Under the pieces are notes generated by a model that was given only the letters and a program-made list of their open reading frames with translations, did no database searches and was not told the DNA's origin. DNA of 64,000 bases, taken from NCBI GenBank assembly GCA_050952065.1, contig JBMNKF010000005.1, positions 89,443 through 153,442 on the forward strand, in the 5' to 3' direction. Numbering within the stretch: the stretch's first letter is position 1; every line of letters starts with the position of its first letter. This DNA is from JAXGZG01 sp050952065. GTDB taxonomy: Bacteria; Bacillota; Sulfobacillia; Fermentithermobacillales; Fermentithermobacillaceae. Both the position numbers and the translations under genes were made by a program. Of this stretch, positions 26,665 to 35,894 are shown piece by piece.

Positions 26665-28161
26665 ATGGTAGACTACAAGGTAAAAATCGGTCTCGCTCCC
26701 TGCAGGCGTAACGTCGGTCCGCCTCTATCTGTAACCCCCGGCGGAATCTGGAGCAAGGAAGCGGCTTTGGATATGAAGAATGTGGTCGTCCCCTACATAC
26801 TCAAGAACTTCTCAAGTGAGCATATTGAGTTTGTAGATCTCGATTGGCTAAACGAAGATGGCATGATGTATTCATATGAACAGGCAGCCGTCATAGCCGA
26901 ACGTTTTGCCTCGGAGAAGATTGATGCCCTGTTCATAGTGAACGTCAACTTCGGAGACGAAGAAGTTGCGGCCAAGCTTGCCAAACTCTGCGATGTACCG
27001 ACTCTGATTTGGGCGCCCAGAGACGTGGAATTTGGTGATACAGAGGATAAACGTCTTGACAATCCTGTTTACGGATGGCGTTTGCTTGACGCCCAATGCG
27101 GTTTGTTTGCCGTCTCAAAGCTCTTGCAGCGTTTACACGTCAAATTCACGCATATTCCCACATGCGATGTTGACGACCCCGGTTTCAAAGAGGCCTTTGA
27201 AGATTTTGCAGCCGTCGCGTGTATGTTAAAGAACTGGAGGACCATGCGAGTGCTCCAGCTGGGCAATCGCCCGAAGCTCTTCACCAGCATGATGTTCAAC
27301 GAGGACGAGTTGCTCGAGAGGTTCGGCATAGAGGTGTTCCCATACAGCGCTTCGGTTGCCTTGGCCGAGGTTACGAGAATCCTAGAGACCAGAGACCACG
27401 AGCTTGATGCCATAGTCAAGCGCATGCGCGATTTTTATCCTGGCGGCGACGGCGGGGATCCCTCGGTGCTGCGCAAGAACGCCGCTCTATACGTATTCTA
27501 TACCGAACTCTTTGAGACGACCGGATGCTCCGCGATCTGTCCAGATGCTTCTTTCGCAAGGAGTCTTGGTGTCAGTTCCAATATTGACATAGCGCTCTGC
27601 AACAATGACAAGAACTTCATGTCATTTGAATCCGATATGCATGGCGTAATACAGATGGTGATTATGTCTTCTGCGACGTTCGGAGAAAAGGTACCATTCT
27701 TTGGCGAATTCACTGTCAACCACCCCACGAACCCCAATGCTGAACTCATATGGCACACCAACATTTTCGCTCCGTCACTAGCAGACCCGTCCCTGGTCGA
27801 GCCCTACATTCAGTCTGGCCCGGGTGGTTTGGGTTTGAATGCCGGTTTTGAAGTGGCGCGTGGCACGTATACCATTGGCCGGTTTGACTGCATGGACGGT
27901 AAGTACGCCATGCTCCTGGGGAATTTCAAGGCCGTCCCCGGGCCATTCACACGCGGTCCTTACATCTGGGGCGAGTTTCAGAATTGGAAGAAATTTGAAT
28001 CCGCCGTAATGTACGGCCCCTATGTTCATCACATGGTCGAAGTCGAGGGTGATGAACGCATTCTCGGTCGCCTGAAGGAGTTCTGCCGCTATACGGCCAT
28101 ATACGCCGATGTTCCGGACGAGCGCAGTACACCTTTCGCTCCGTTTTTCTATAATGTCTAG
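26665..28161 (+). CDS. L-fucose/L-arabinose isomerase-family protein
   Basis: 498 residues of the FucI/AraA-like fold. The C-terminal part has FESDMHGVIQM, whose Glu/Asp are metal-ligand candidates, and LIWHTN, matching the WHCG/WHT motif of the family. Predicted to interconvert an aldose and a ketose using a divalent metal. Last gene of the operon, 23 bases after the aldolase. Substrate unknown; FucI, AraA and apiose-isomerase-like relatives share the fold. Confidence 0.75.
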   Translation: MVDYKVKIGLAPCRRNVGPPLSVTPGGIWSKEAALDMKNVVVPYILKNFSSEHIEFVDLDWLNEDGMMYSYEQAAVIAERFASEKIDALFIVNVNFGDEEVAAKLAKLCDVPTLIWAPRDVEFGDTEDKRLDNPVYGWRLLDAQCGLFAVSKLLQRLHVKFTHIPTCDVDDPGFKEAFEDFAAVACMLKNWRTMRVLQLGNRPKLFTSMMFNEDELLERFGIEVFPYSASVALAEVTRILETRDHELDAIVKRMRDFYPGGDGGDPSVLRKNAALYVFYTELFETTGCSAICPDASFARSLGVSSNIDIALCNNDKNFMSFESDMHGVIQMVIMSSATFGEKVPFFGEFTVNHPTNPNAELIWHTNIFAPSLADPSLVEPYIQSGPGGLGLNAGFEVARGTYTIGRFDCMDGKYAMLLGNFKAVPGPFTRGPYIWGEFQNWKKFESAVMYGPYVHHMVEVEGDERILGRLKEFCRYTAIYADVPDERSTPFAPFFYNV

Positions 28162-28218
28162 TTGGATACAGACGAGTCCTGCAAGACCTGTAATGTAAGG
28201 ATTGTCTGGAAAACAGAC

Positions 28219-28281
28219 GAGACCTTGGGCGCCGCCTGGATACCCATTGAGGGTCGAACGTGGGTCAGAGCCCAAGGTCTC
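28219..28281. terminator. Possible bidirectional terminator
   Basis: Perfect 12-base arms GAGACCTTGGGC (28219-28230) and GCCCAAGGTCTC (28270-28281) with a 39-base loop, between the convergent isomerase and amidohydrolase genes. No strong T-run. Confidence 0.45.
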
Positions 28282-28306
28282 AGTCTTCAGTGTTGACGTT
28301 GTCTCA

Positions 28307-29512
28307 CTATTCGCAGGCGGAGTACGCTGTTTCGCCGCCCAGGAGGACTTCCTTCACATTTTCGAGACATCCAATATCCTCTGAAGCGTCTCCCGAGACC
28401 ACCGTGATATCGGCAAGCGCTCCCGGTATTAGTTCGCCTATCTTACCTTCCATGCCGAGGGCTTTGGCACAATTCTTGGTGCCGGCACCGATGGCCCAAA
28501 CCGGGCTCATACCATATTCGACCATCACGGCAAGTTCTTGGGCTACTGGCGCTGCGGCTGCTCCTTCAGATATCATGTCGGTTCCCGAGACTACCAGAAC
28601 CCCGGTTTCAGCGAACTTCTTGAAATTTGCCCGATAGTAGATGTTGGCCGGGCGGTAAATGTCGTAAGTCTCTTTCTGCAGAGGGGTGAGAGATTCGTAG
28701 CCGTGTTCCTTTACTATCGCGTCGAGACGGTCGCCTGTGCTCTTATGGACTAGCAGGGTAGGAGACCAGGCAATGCCCTTTTCCTTCATCTGCAACACTT
28801 GCTCATAGGTCAGATCTGTGCCGTGCTCAATAGTGTCGACTCCGGCGTTGATGCAAATCTGCAGTGAAGGTTGGCGGCTGGAGTGTACGGCTATTCTGCG
28901 GTTGTGCCTCCGCGTCTCGTCCACGGCGGCGTCCATCTCCTGCTGAGTCAACTCTGAGACATCTGATCTGTGTGAGGCCATGACCTTGATCCAATCGGCT
29001 CCTTCGCGGATTTGGGTGCGTATGGCCTTTCTTATCTCCCATTCGCCGTCGACCTCAATACTGCCGTCAAGGGTGTTCCATGCGTGTCCCCCCGTGGCAC
29101 ATATGGCCCTGTTGCAGAAATGCAGGCGCGGAACATGTTTGAGAAAACCTTTGCTTACTGCGATGTTGTACTCGCGGCACACGCCATCGGGAGACATCAC
29201 GTCCCGCATGGTGGTAACCCCGGCTTTTATTGCCCTTTGCGCGTAATCCAGCGCCATATAGGCTACAAGGTATTTGCCGTAAACCTGTTTGTCCGGCCGG
29301 TTGTACCAATAACCCATATGTACATGCATATCTATAAGCCCTGGCAGTATTGTCGCGTCGCCGTAGTCTCTCACATTCTCGCCGGGATACCTGCATTTTA
29401 GCTGCTCCGCCGGTCCAACTTCTTTTATCACGCCGTTTTCGAACAGTACTGCCCCGTCCTTGATGACGGTCTCCGAGTCGCCCGTTACTACTGTTTTGGC
29501 GCAGATCAGCAT
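28307..29512 (-). CDS. Metal-dependent amidohydrolase, imidazolonepropionase/prolidase-like
   Basis: 401 residues, amidohydrolase superfamily. Metal ligands: LIDMHVHMG (HxH), Lys in DWIKVMASH (carboxylated), His in RIAVHSSRQPS, His in TIEHGTDL and Asp in VSGTDM. No signal peptide, so cytosolic. Relatives hydrolyse N-acyl or Xaa-Arg/Lys/Pro dipeptides, which suits the peptidase-rich setting. GGAGGAGG precedes ATG 29512. It has its own promoter, divergent from the GH127-like gene. Confidence 0.85.
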   Translation of the reverse strand: MLICAKTVVTGDSETVIKDGAVLFENGVIKEVGPAEQLKCRYPGENVRDYGDATILPGLIDMHVHMGYWYNRPDKQVYGKYLVAYMALDYAQRAIKAGVTTMRDVMSPDGVCREYNIAVSKGFLKHVPRLHFCNRAICATGGHAWNTLDGSIEVDGEWEIRKAIRTQIREGADWIKVMASHRSDVSELTQQEMDAAVDETRRHNRRIAVHSSRQPSLQICINAGVDTIEHGTDLTYEQVLQMKEKGIAWSPTLLVHKSTGDRLDAIVKEHGYESLTPLQKETYDIYRPANIYYRANFKKFAETGVLVVSGTDMISEGAAAAPVAQELAVMVEYGMSPVWAIGAGTKNCAKALGMEGKIGELIPGALADITVVSGDASEDIGCLENVKEVLLGGETAYSACE

Positions 29513-29557
29513 GGTATACCTCCTCCGATTTCAGGCTTTTGGGCCTGTTTGACTACT

Positions 29558-29585
29558 ATTATATAGTCTCGTGGATGGGCGGCAA
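29558..29585 (-). promoter_or_regulatory. Promoter for the amidohydrolase gene
   Basis: Minus strand TTGCCG (29580-29585), 16-base spacer, TATAAT (29558-29563). Confidence 0.55.
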
Positions 29586-29599
29586 CAGCAGTAGCTCGG

Positions 29600-29627
29600 T
29601 TGACAATACCCCGGAGTATGCTAGTAT
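29600..29627 (+). promoter_or_regulatory. Promoter for the GH127-like gene
   Basis: TTGACA (29600-29605), 16-base spacer, TAGTAT (29622-29627). It is back to back with the minus-strand promoter, the -35 boxes 14 bases apart. Confidence 0.6.
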
Positions 29628-29686
29628 CGAGGTGTTAAGCAGCCTCAAGGGCGCAAGTATATGCATCCTGAAGGGACGATGGCGAG

Positions 29687-31540
29687 ATGTCCAAGTATAA
29701 GCTGAACGAGACAGGATACCGGAACGTACAGTTGATGCCAAGTCTGTGGGAGGATCAGCGCAGATACACAATTGAGCTATACCTGGCCATACCCAACGAC
29801 GAGATTCTACATAATATCCGAAGAAAAGCGGGGATAGAATCGAAAGTCAACGGTTTGGGCGGATGGTACGGTGAGTCGGATATGCCGGCTAACCTTGGTC
29901 AATGGTTTGGTGCTTTCACGAAGCTGTATATGGTCACCGGCGACTACAGGTTAAAGGAAAAGGTCATCTCTCTTGCAGAGGAGTTCGATAAGTGCGCCGT
30001 TGCAGAACCTGCCGTGTATGATACGAGGCCTTATTCCCTGGATAAATATGTTACTGGATTCTCGGATATGTACGAGTATTTGGGCTACCAGAAAGCCAAG
30101 AAGCACATATCAAACTTCGTAGATAGAGCTATACAGACTTTTGAAAGAGAGATTGTGGAGTATAACGGAATCCACCCCCAGAACAAGCGCGGGTTGAAGA
30201 TGAACGAGTGGTACACTCTCCCCGAGGCATTGTACAGGGCCTATCAAGTGTTCGGCGACGATAAGTACAAGGACTTCGCCAAGGAATGGGATTATCGTTA
30301 TTACTGGGACAAGATTATCAACGACGATTCCGAGACGATCGGTCCGCGCCACGCATACAGCCATGTCAATGCTTTCTCCAGCGCTGCGAAGGCTTACGAG
30401 GTAACGCAGGATAGCTACTATCTCAAAGCCATGGAAAAGGGATACGATCTGGTTACTGGCAGGCACACATATGCCACGGGAGGTTATGGACCGGCCGAGG
30501 CAATGTATGTCGAACGCTTAAGCTACCTTGGCGACGCGCTCAAGACAAACTGGGACACGGAGCACAAGCGCGACCCCATGTACATAAACTGGACGGGCGG
30601 TCCAGTGGCTAGGGCTGATGAATGGGGTAACTGTGAAGTCTCTTGTTGTTCATGGGCGATTTTCAAGTTCTGCAACTACTTGCTCAAGTTAACGGGGAAC
30701 GCCAAGTATGGAGCGTGGGTTGAACAAGCCCTGGTAAACTGCACGGGTGCCCAGATACCGATGACAAGCGACGGTAAGATACTCTATTATCACAGTTATT
30801 TCAACGACGGGGCCCTAAAGTCAAACTACGACCGGCGCTTGCATCCCGGCGGGGTAAACTTCACATGGGTGTGTTGCACTGGAACCTGGCCGCTGAACAT
30901 GGCCGAGTATGCCAACCTGATTTATTACCATGACGACGAGTCCGTCTATGTGAGTCAGTACCTTCCTTCCAAGTTTAGCTGGGAGAAAGACGGCGTCAAA
31001 GTCGTAATCAACAATTACTCCAACTATCCGGAGTCTGAGAAGCGCCTATTCAGCGTTTCCGTAAGTGAAGATGTATCCTTTACACTCAAGTTCAGAGTCC
31101 CTGAATGGGCTGACGGCAAGAACGCGATCTTTGTAAACGGCGAGAGAATCGACGCAGAGATCAAGCCCAACACATGGGTTGAGCTGAAGCGGGAGTGGAA
31201 AGACGGGGATACCGTTACCGTCGAATACCCCTATAGGCTTTTCTTCAAGCCGGTTGACGAGTATTCCCCTGACATGGTGGCGCTCTGCTATGGGCCGGTT
31301 GTGCTTGCCTGCACCGATATGACGATTCTTGTAGGCGACAAAGATCATCCGGAGGATTGGATAAAGCCAGTTCCCGGCGAACCTTTCACCTTCGTAACGG
31401 AACCAGGTCACGCCGGGAGATTCAAGCATATAACCCGCAAGTTCGTACCCTTCTACAAGATAGGCGAGATGCAATGGTACTTTATGTACTTCCGCCTCTT
31501 TGATAAAGTGCCGACGCATTGGTTCTATCAGAATGACTGA
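29687..31540 (+). CDS. GH127-like glycoside hydrolase (DUF1680)
   Basis: 617 residues, (alpha/alpha)6-barrel plus beta-sandwich layout of GH127/GH146 enzymes, whose known member HypBA1 is a beta-L-arabinofuranosidase using a zinc-bound Cys nucleophile. The Cys pair is present as VCCTGTWPLN (Cys396, Cys397). The upstream zinc site reads CEVSCCSW (Glu317, Cys320, Cys321) where HypBA1 has E-x-C, so the first Cys seems shifted by one. No signal peptide, hence an intracellular enzyme acting on imported sugars. It lies downstream of the sugar operon but has its own promoter. Confidence 0.8.
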   Translation: MSKYKLNETGYRNVQLMPSLWEDQRRYTIELYLAIPNDEILHNIRRKAGIESKVNGLGGWYGESDMPANLGQWFGAFTKLYMVTGDYRLKEKVISLAEEFDKCAVAEPAVYDTRPYSLDKYVTGFSDMYEYLGYQKAKKHISNFVDRAIQTFEREIVEYNGIHPQNKRGLKMNEWYTLPEALYRAYQVFGDDKYKDFAKEWDYRYYWDKIINDDSETIGPRHAYSHVNAFSSAAKAYEVTQDSYYLKAMEKGYDLVTGRHTYATGGYGPAEAMYVERLSYLGDALKTNWDTEHKRDPMYINWTGGPVARADEWGNCEVSCCSWAIFKFCNYLLKLTGNAKYGAWVEQALVNCTGAQIPMTSDGKILYYHSYFNDGALKSNYDRRLHPGGVNFTWVCCTGTWPLNMAEYANLIYYHDDESVYVSQYLPSKFSWEKDGVKVVINNYSNYPESEKRLFSVSVSEDVSFTLKFRVPEWADGKNAIFVNGERIDAEIKPNTWVELKREWKDGDTVTVEYPYRLFFKPVDEYSPDMVALCYGPVVLACTDMTILVGDKDHPEDWIKPVPGEPFTFVTEPGHAGRFKHITRKFVPFYKIGEMQWYFMYFRLFDKVPTHWFYQND

Positions 31541-31586
31541 TTGCTAATTGATAGAGGTATGGAGTCTTGTAACGGGCGGTTGAATG

Positions 31587-31610
31587 AGGGCGCGTTCCGA
31601 AACGCGCCCT
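31587..31610 (+). terminator. Terminator after the GH127-like gene
   Basis: AGGGCGCGTT/AACGCGCCCT, ten-base perfect stem with loop CCGA, followed by GTTCTGT. Confidence 0.65.
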
Positions 31611-31690
31611 GTTCTGTGGATACACAGGTCCCGATATTGTCAGAAATGTGAATTGCGGCAAAAAAAGGGATGGGAAAGGGGAGTTGACAC

Positions 31691-33013
31691 TTGAAATTTG
31701 CGGCGAATCATCCAGTTGGCCTGGGCGGAAGACCGTCTGATTGGGGCGGCAAGGTGCTTCCGTATAGGGAGCGGGCTCGGATAACAAAGGAGTGGCTGAA
31801 GCTACGGCTTGAGACCATTCTGCCGGACCTTATGAAACGGAACTCTTTTGACATGTGGATTGTGTGTGTACGTGAGTACAACGAGGGACCGCTCATAATG
31901 ACGCTGTTGCCTTCACCTATGCTTACGGCGAGACGACGCACCATTTTGGTTTTCACCCGACAACCGGACGACACGGTAGAGCGGATCATACTTGCTCGTC
32001 CCGGTCTCGGGGTATATGACCTGTACAAGGACGAATTGAATCGAAACCCCGAGGATGCAATTAACGTTGCACCGGGAGAGACCCAGTGGGAGGCTCTTGC
32101 CCGGATAGTGCGTGAGAGAGACCCCAAGACCATAGGCATCAACATTTCTGAGACCTTCCAGTTTGCAGATGACCTAACATATACCGAATACAATCAGCTC
32201 ATGGCTGCTTTGGGACCCAAATACGCACAGAGGGTGCGGGGAGCCGAGAAGTTGAGCGTGGGTTGGTTGGAACGTCGCTTGCCGGTTGAGATACAAGCCT
32301 ATCCGGGGATTCAGCACATAGCATACGGGATCATCAAGGAGGCTTTTTCTCCTCGGGTTGCCCATCCCGGTGTGACCACAGGACTAGATCTCGCTTGGTG
32401 GATGCGCCAGCGGGTACATGACCTTGGACTGACCACGTATTTCCAGCCAACGGTGAGTATCCAAAGACAAGGAGTCAAAGGCAACACGGAAGAAGATGCT
32501 GTGATTCAACAGGGCGACATTCTGCATTGTGATTTCGGCATCTATTACCTAGGGCTCCACACTGACATACAAGAATTGGCCTATGTGCTGAAGTTTGGCG
32601 AGAGTGACGCTCCCGCTGGGTTGAAGGCGGCTTTGGCGACAGGCAACAGGTTACAGGACATCCTTGCTGAAGAGATGATACCAGGCAGGTCCGGGAACGA
32701 GATTCTACGAGCATCGTTGAGCAAGGCGGCCGGTGAGGGCATTAGAGCCATGATTTACACTCACCCCATTGGGACCCATATTCATGCTGCAGGCATGTAC
32801 GTCGGGATGACCGACATGCAGCAAGGTGTCCCCGGTACCGGTGACTGGGTACTGGTCAACGACACTTGTTACTCATTCGAGCTCAACATCAAACAATACG
32901 TCCCAGAATGGGACCAGGACGTCACCATCGCGTTAGAAACCGATGTTGCCGTAATAGATGGTCGTGTTTACTATTTGGGTGGACGGCAGACTGAATTCCA
33001 TTTGGTGGAGTGA
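31691..33013 (+). CDS. M24 metallopeptidase, Xaa-Pro aminopeptidase type
   Basis: 440 residues. Ligands: Asp in LHCDFGIYY, Asp in HTDIQELAY, His in YTHPIGTHIH, Glu in YSFELNIKQ and Glu in IALETDVAV. The N-terminal domain is longer than in PepQ. TTG 31691 after AAAGGGGAG. Followed by a second M24 gene after 55 bases and an aminotransferase, probably one transcript. The divergent ligand context (FELN instead of the usual IEP) suggests an unusual substrate. Confidence 0.82.
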   Translation: MKFAANHPVGLGGRPSDWGGKVLPYRERARITKEWLKLRLETILPDLMKRNSFDMWIVCVREYNEGPLIMTLLPSPMLTARRRTILVFTRQPDDTVERIILARPGLGVYDLYKDELNRNPEDAINVAPGETQWEALARIVRERDPKTIGINISETFQFADDLTYTEYNQLMAALGPKYAQRVRGAEKLSVGWLERRLPVEIQAYPGIQHIAYGIIKEAFSPRVAHPGVTTGLDLAWWMRQRVHDLGLTTYFQPTVSIQRQGVKGNTEEDAVIQQGDILHCDFGIYYLGLHTDIQELAYVLKFGESDAPAGLKAALATGNRLQDILAEEMIPGRSGNEILRASLSKAAGEGIRAMIYTHPIGTHIHAAGMYVGMTDMQQGVPGTGDWVLVNDTCYSFELNIKQYVPEWDQDVTIALETDVAVIDGRVYYLGGRQTEFHLVE

Positions 33014-33068
33014 TGTCGCCTGGGTTACGCACACACAACTTGATGTTACTTTGAGGAGGGCATGAGAA

Positions 33069-34121
33069 ATGGCGCCGGTGCCAGCAGAATATCTACCAAT
33101 TCGACTCGAGAACCTTCGCAACAGCATGAGAGCAAAGGGACTCGACGCGGTCCTGATCAATCATCCCGCCAACCGTCACTATATTGGGGGCGTGTACGCA
33201 AACGACACCCAAATAGGTGAGAGCGCGGGATGGCTCCTAATCGGGTTGACTAAGGCCTACGGATTGTTCAGCAGTGCCCATTTTGACGAGTGGAAGAGCC
33301 AGGCAACACATCTTGAGAACATATGCTTAGAGCCGCCGTCTGGAAGAAAGTATCCTGTTCGAGCAGCCGAAATCATCAATGCGAACCAGTGGAAGCGAAT
33401 CGGCGTGGATGAGGACGCGCTAGGCATGCGGTGGCATGACGAGACTATGGCGGGACTGGGTGGTCTCGCGAAGCTACTTCCCATGGGTGGCCTTATCGAG
33501 GAATTGAGAAACGAGAAAGACGAGTGGGAGTTGAGTTGCGTAAGAGAGGCATGTGCCATTACCTCGAAGGCCTATGAGTACGTCATGAGTTACGTCAAGC
33601 CGGGTATCACCGAAAAAGAACTGGCCTGGGAATTGGAGAAGGCTATGCGCGAAAACGGTGCAGATGACATCGGATTTGACACCATCGTTGGAGCCGGCGA
33701 ATTTGCCGCAGTGCCGCACCATGTGCCTATCGACAGGAAAATCGCCGAGGGTGAATCTGTCGTTGTCGACATGGGCGCTATGGTAAACGGATATGGAGCC
33801 GACATGACCAGGACTTTCTGTTTTGGCAAGGCACCGGAAAGACTTGTGCAGATGCACTCGGATATTGAGAAAGCTTTGGACCGAGAGGTATCCTATGCAG
33901 TCGTGGGAGCCAAGCCCAACGGTCATGGCGTTGGCCTTTCGATTCACGAGAACCTCCGCATTCGCGAGGGGGCTACCTTACGACCCAACATGACGCTGGC
34001 TATTGAACCAGCCGTCTATGTTCCCGGCTGGGGTGGGGTACGCCTTGAGGATACCGTCTTGGTCACTGCAGACGGCCAGGAAAGGCTTACCACGGCCACA
34101 ATGCAGCTTGAGTTTGTATAG
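33069..34121 (+). CDS. M24 metallopeptidase with a shortened catalytic domain
   Basis: 350 residues. All ligand positions are present: Asp in VVDMGAMV, Asp in GADMTRTF, His in NGHGVGLSIHE, Glu in LAIEPAVY, Glu in RLEDTVLV. The stretch between TRTF and GHGVGL is only about 40 residues, around 30 fewer than usual, so a helical segment of the pita-bread fold has been lost by an in-frame deletion. It may be inactive or retooled. AGGAGGG precedes ATG 33069. Confidence 0.8.
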   Translation: MAPVPAEYLPIRLENLRNSMRAKGLDAVLINHPANRHYIGGVYANDTQIGESAGWLLIGLTKAYGLFSSAHFDEWKSQATHLENICLEPPSGRKYPVRAAEIINANQWKRIGVDEDALGMRWHDETMAGLGGLAKLLPMGGLIEELRNEKDEWELSCVREACAITSKAYEYVMSYVKPGITEKELAWELEKAMRENGADDIGFDTIVGAGEFAAVPHHVPIDRKIAEGESVVVDMGAMVNGYGADMTRTFCFGKAPERLVQMHSDIEKALDREVSYAVVGAKPNGHGVGLSIHENLRIREGATLRPNMTLAIEPAVYVPGWGGVRLEDTVLVTADGQERLTTATMQLEFV

Positions 34122-34206
34122 TTGTCTGTCTACGCTTCTCGCTAAGTGTGATGTTCACGTCTGGTGAGTAAAGCCGCAGGAAGATTGGTCCGAGGAGGGG
34201 ATGTGG

Positions 34207-35421
34207 ATGGCGATAAGAGACAGGATGTCGCCAGCTTACGCTAAACTGGAGGGCGGCTTGTTCACCAAAGTTACCAAAGCCGATGTGGGAAGCGCATACG
34301 CTGACCTTATCAATCAGGGGATCAGCCCAATGGGTTGGGCTGATCCCTTTTACCCAGACTATTGCATCCCTCGGCACGTAGTGCAGGCTACCGTGGAGTG
34401 TATCGAGAGCGGTATGGCTTCGCATTACACAATGCCAGTGGGGAACCTCGAACTCAGAAGAGCGGTGGCGCGAAGACTTCGGCGGGTTAACGGGATAGAC
34501 GCGGATCCTGAGCGGAATATCCTTATTACGCCCGGTTCCGATTCGGGTTTGTTTTACGCCATGTTGCCGTTCATTGTGCCTGGCGACGAGGTCTTGTATC
34601 CGGATCCCAGCTACCCTAACAACCGTCTGAACATCGAGTTGATGGGCGGGGTTCCGGTTAGCATACCGCTTTATGAAGAAGACGCGTACCAGCCTCGAAT
34701 TGAGGAGTTGGAAAAGCGCGTTACCGATAGGACCAAAATGATTCTGTTGACCCATCCCAACAATCCGACAACCACGGTGTTCCGCAGAGATCGCTTAGAG
34801 GCGATAGCGCGTCTTGCAGTCGAGCACAACCTTGTTGTAGTGGTGGACCAGGCATTCGAAGATACAGTGTTCGATGATATTGAATTCATAAGTCCTGCGA
34901 CTTTATCGGGAATGTGGGAGAGGACCGTCTCTGTGTTTTCTGTGTCCAAGGGCATGGCGCTAAGTGGGTTTCGCGTTGGGTACATAGTGGCTTGCGACGA
35001 GATCATGGACGTGCTCTACGGCGGAGTCGTCAACGTTCTAGGGGCCACCAACACTGCGGCTCAAATTGGGGCTATGGCGGCTCTTGAGGACGATTCTTTC
35101 ATCCAAGAGTATAAGACCGTGTACGACCGTAGAAGGAAAGTGGCGTACGAAGTGTTCAATTCCATACCCGGCGTGTCCATGCTCATGCCCGAGTCGGGAT
35201 TCTACTCGTGGGTCAATGTGTCCAGTCTCGGGCCTACCGCAGAAATATGCGAGTACCTCATTAAGGAAGCGCGAGTGGCAGTCAACGACGGCAACGCCTA
35301 CGGACGCCTGGGGGATGGTCACATTAGGGTGATCCACGGCGCCCTAAAGAATGATGACCATGCCTACCGGGCAATGCATAGGATGAAGGATGCCTTAACT
35401 ATGCGCTCGGCCAAACGGTAG
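34207..35421 (+). CDS. Class I/II aminotransferase
   Basis: PLP-dependent fold type I enzyme, about 404 residues. PLP Lys in VFSVSKGMALSGFRVGY; THPNNPTTTVFRR and the C-terminal Arg in GHIRVIHG bind substrate carboxylate. Substrate unknown (aspartate/aromatic/LL-DAP-like families share these motifs). ATG 34207 is preferred over ATG 34201, which abuts the GAGGAGGGG site. Third gene after two M24 peptidases: peptide cleavage followed by transamination is plausible. Confidence 0.85.
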   Translation: MAIRDRMSPAYAKLEGGLFTKVTKADVGSAYADLINQGISPMGWADPFYPDYCIPRHVVQATVECIESGMASHYTMPVGNLELRRAVARRLRRVNGIDADPERNILITPGSDSGLFYAMLPFIVPGDEVLYPDPSYPNNRLNIELMGGVPVSIPLYEEDAYQPRIEELEKRVTDRTKMILLTHPNNPTTTVFRRDRLEAIARLAVEHNLVVVVDQAFEDTVFDDIEFISPATLSGMWERTVSVFSVSKGMALSGFRVGYIVACDEIMDVLYGGVVNVLGATNTAAQIGAMAALEDDSFIQEYKTVYDRRRKVAYEVFNSIPGVSMLMPESGFYSWVNVSSLGPTAEICEYLIKEARVAVNDGNAYGRLGDGHIRVIHGALKNDDHAYRAMHRMKDALTMRSAKR

Positions 35422-35459
35422 TCAAGGTTCAAAAGGCGGTTCTCCTGGTGTCAGGTTAT

Positions 35460-35894
35460 TCAGGCCATGTAGTTCTCTATGTCCTCTACTGACTTGATGA
35501 TGCCAGAGGAGAGAGATTTCACCCCGTTCTTGGTAATGACCACATTGTCTTCTACCCTGATTCCTATGCCCTCCTGGGCTATGTACAGACCCGGTTCCAC
35601 AGTGAAGACATTGTTTTCTCGCAGTACCCTACCGGGCGATCTTAGATCGTGCAGATCCAGTCCAATTTGGTGCCCGATGCTGTGATAGAAGTAGTTGTCC
35701 ACTTCGCTGTCCAAAGTAATGAGCCCTAGGGTTCGCAGTGCCTTTGCGAAGTACTTCTTCACAGCTTCGTTGACCGCCAACTCGGTTACCCCATCGCGCA
35801 TCTCGGCCATGGCAACTTGTTGGGCTTCTAGAACTACGTTATAGATGTCTTTCTGCCTGGGGGTAAACTTGCCGCTTACCGGGTGAGTTCGCGT
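35460..35894 (-). pseudogene. Remnant of an aminopeptidase P (M24), C-terminal third
   Basis: The minus strand encodes TRTHPVSGKFTPRQKDIYNV, then HSIGHQIGLDLHD (His ligand), FTVEPGLYI and IRVEDNVVI (Glu ligands). The creatinase-like N-domain and the first two Asp ligands are missing. The upstream side joins directly, at about 35895, to the 5' part of an oppA-like gene in another frame. The open frame can be extended to 35951 only through oppA-derived sequence. Confidence 0.8.
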
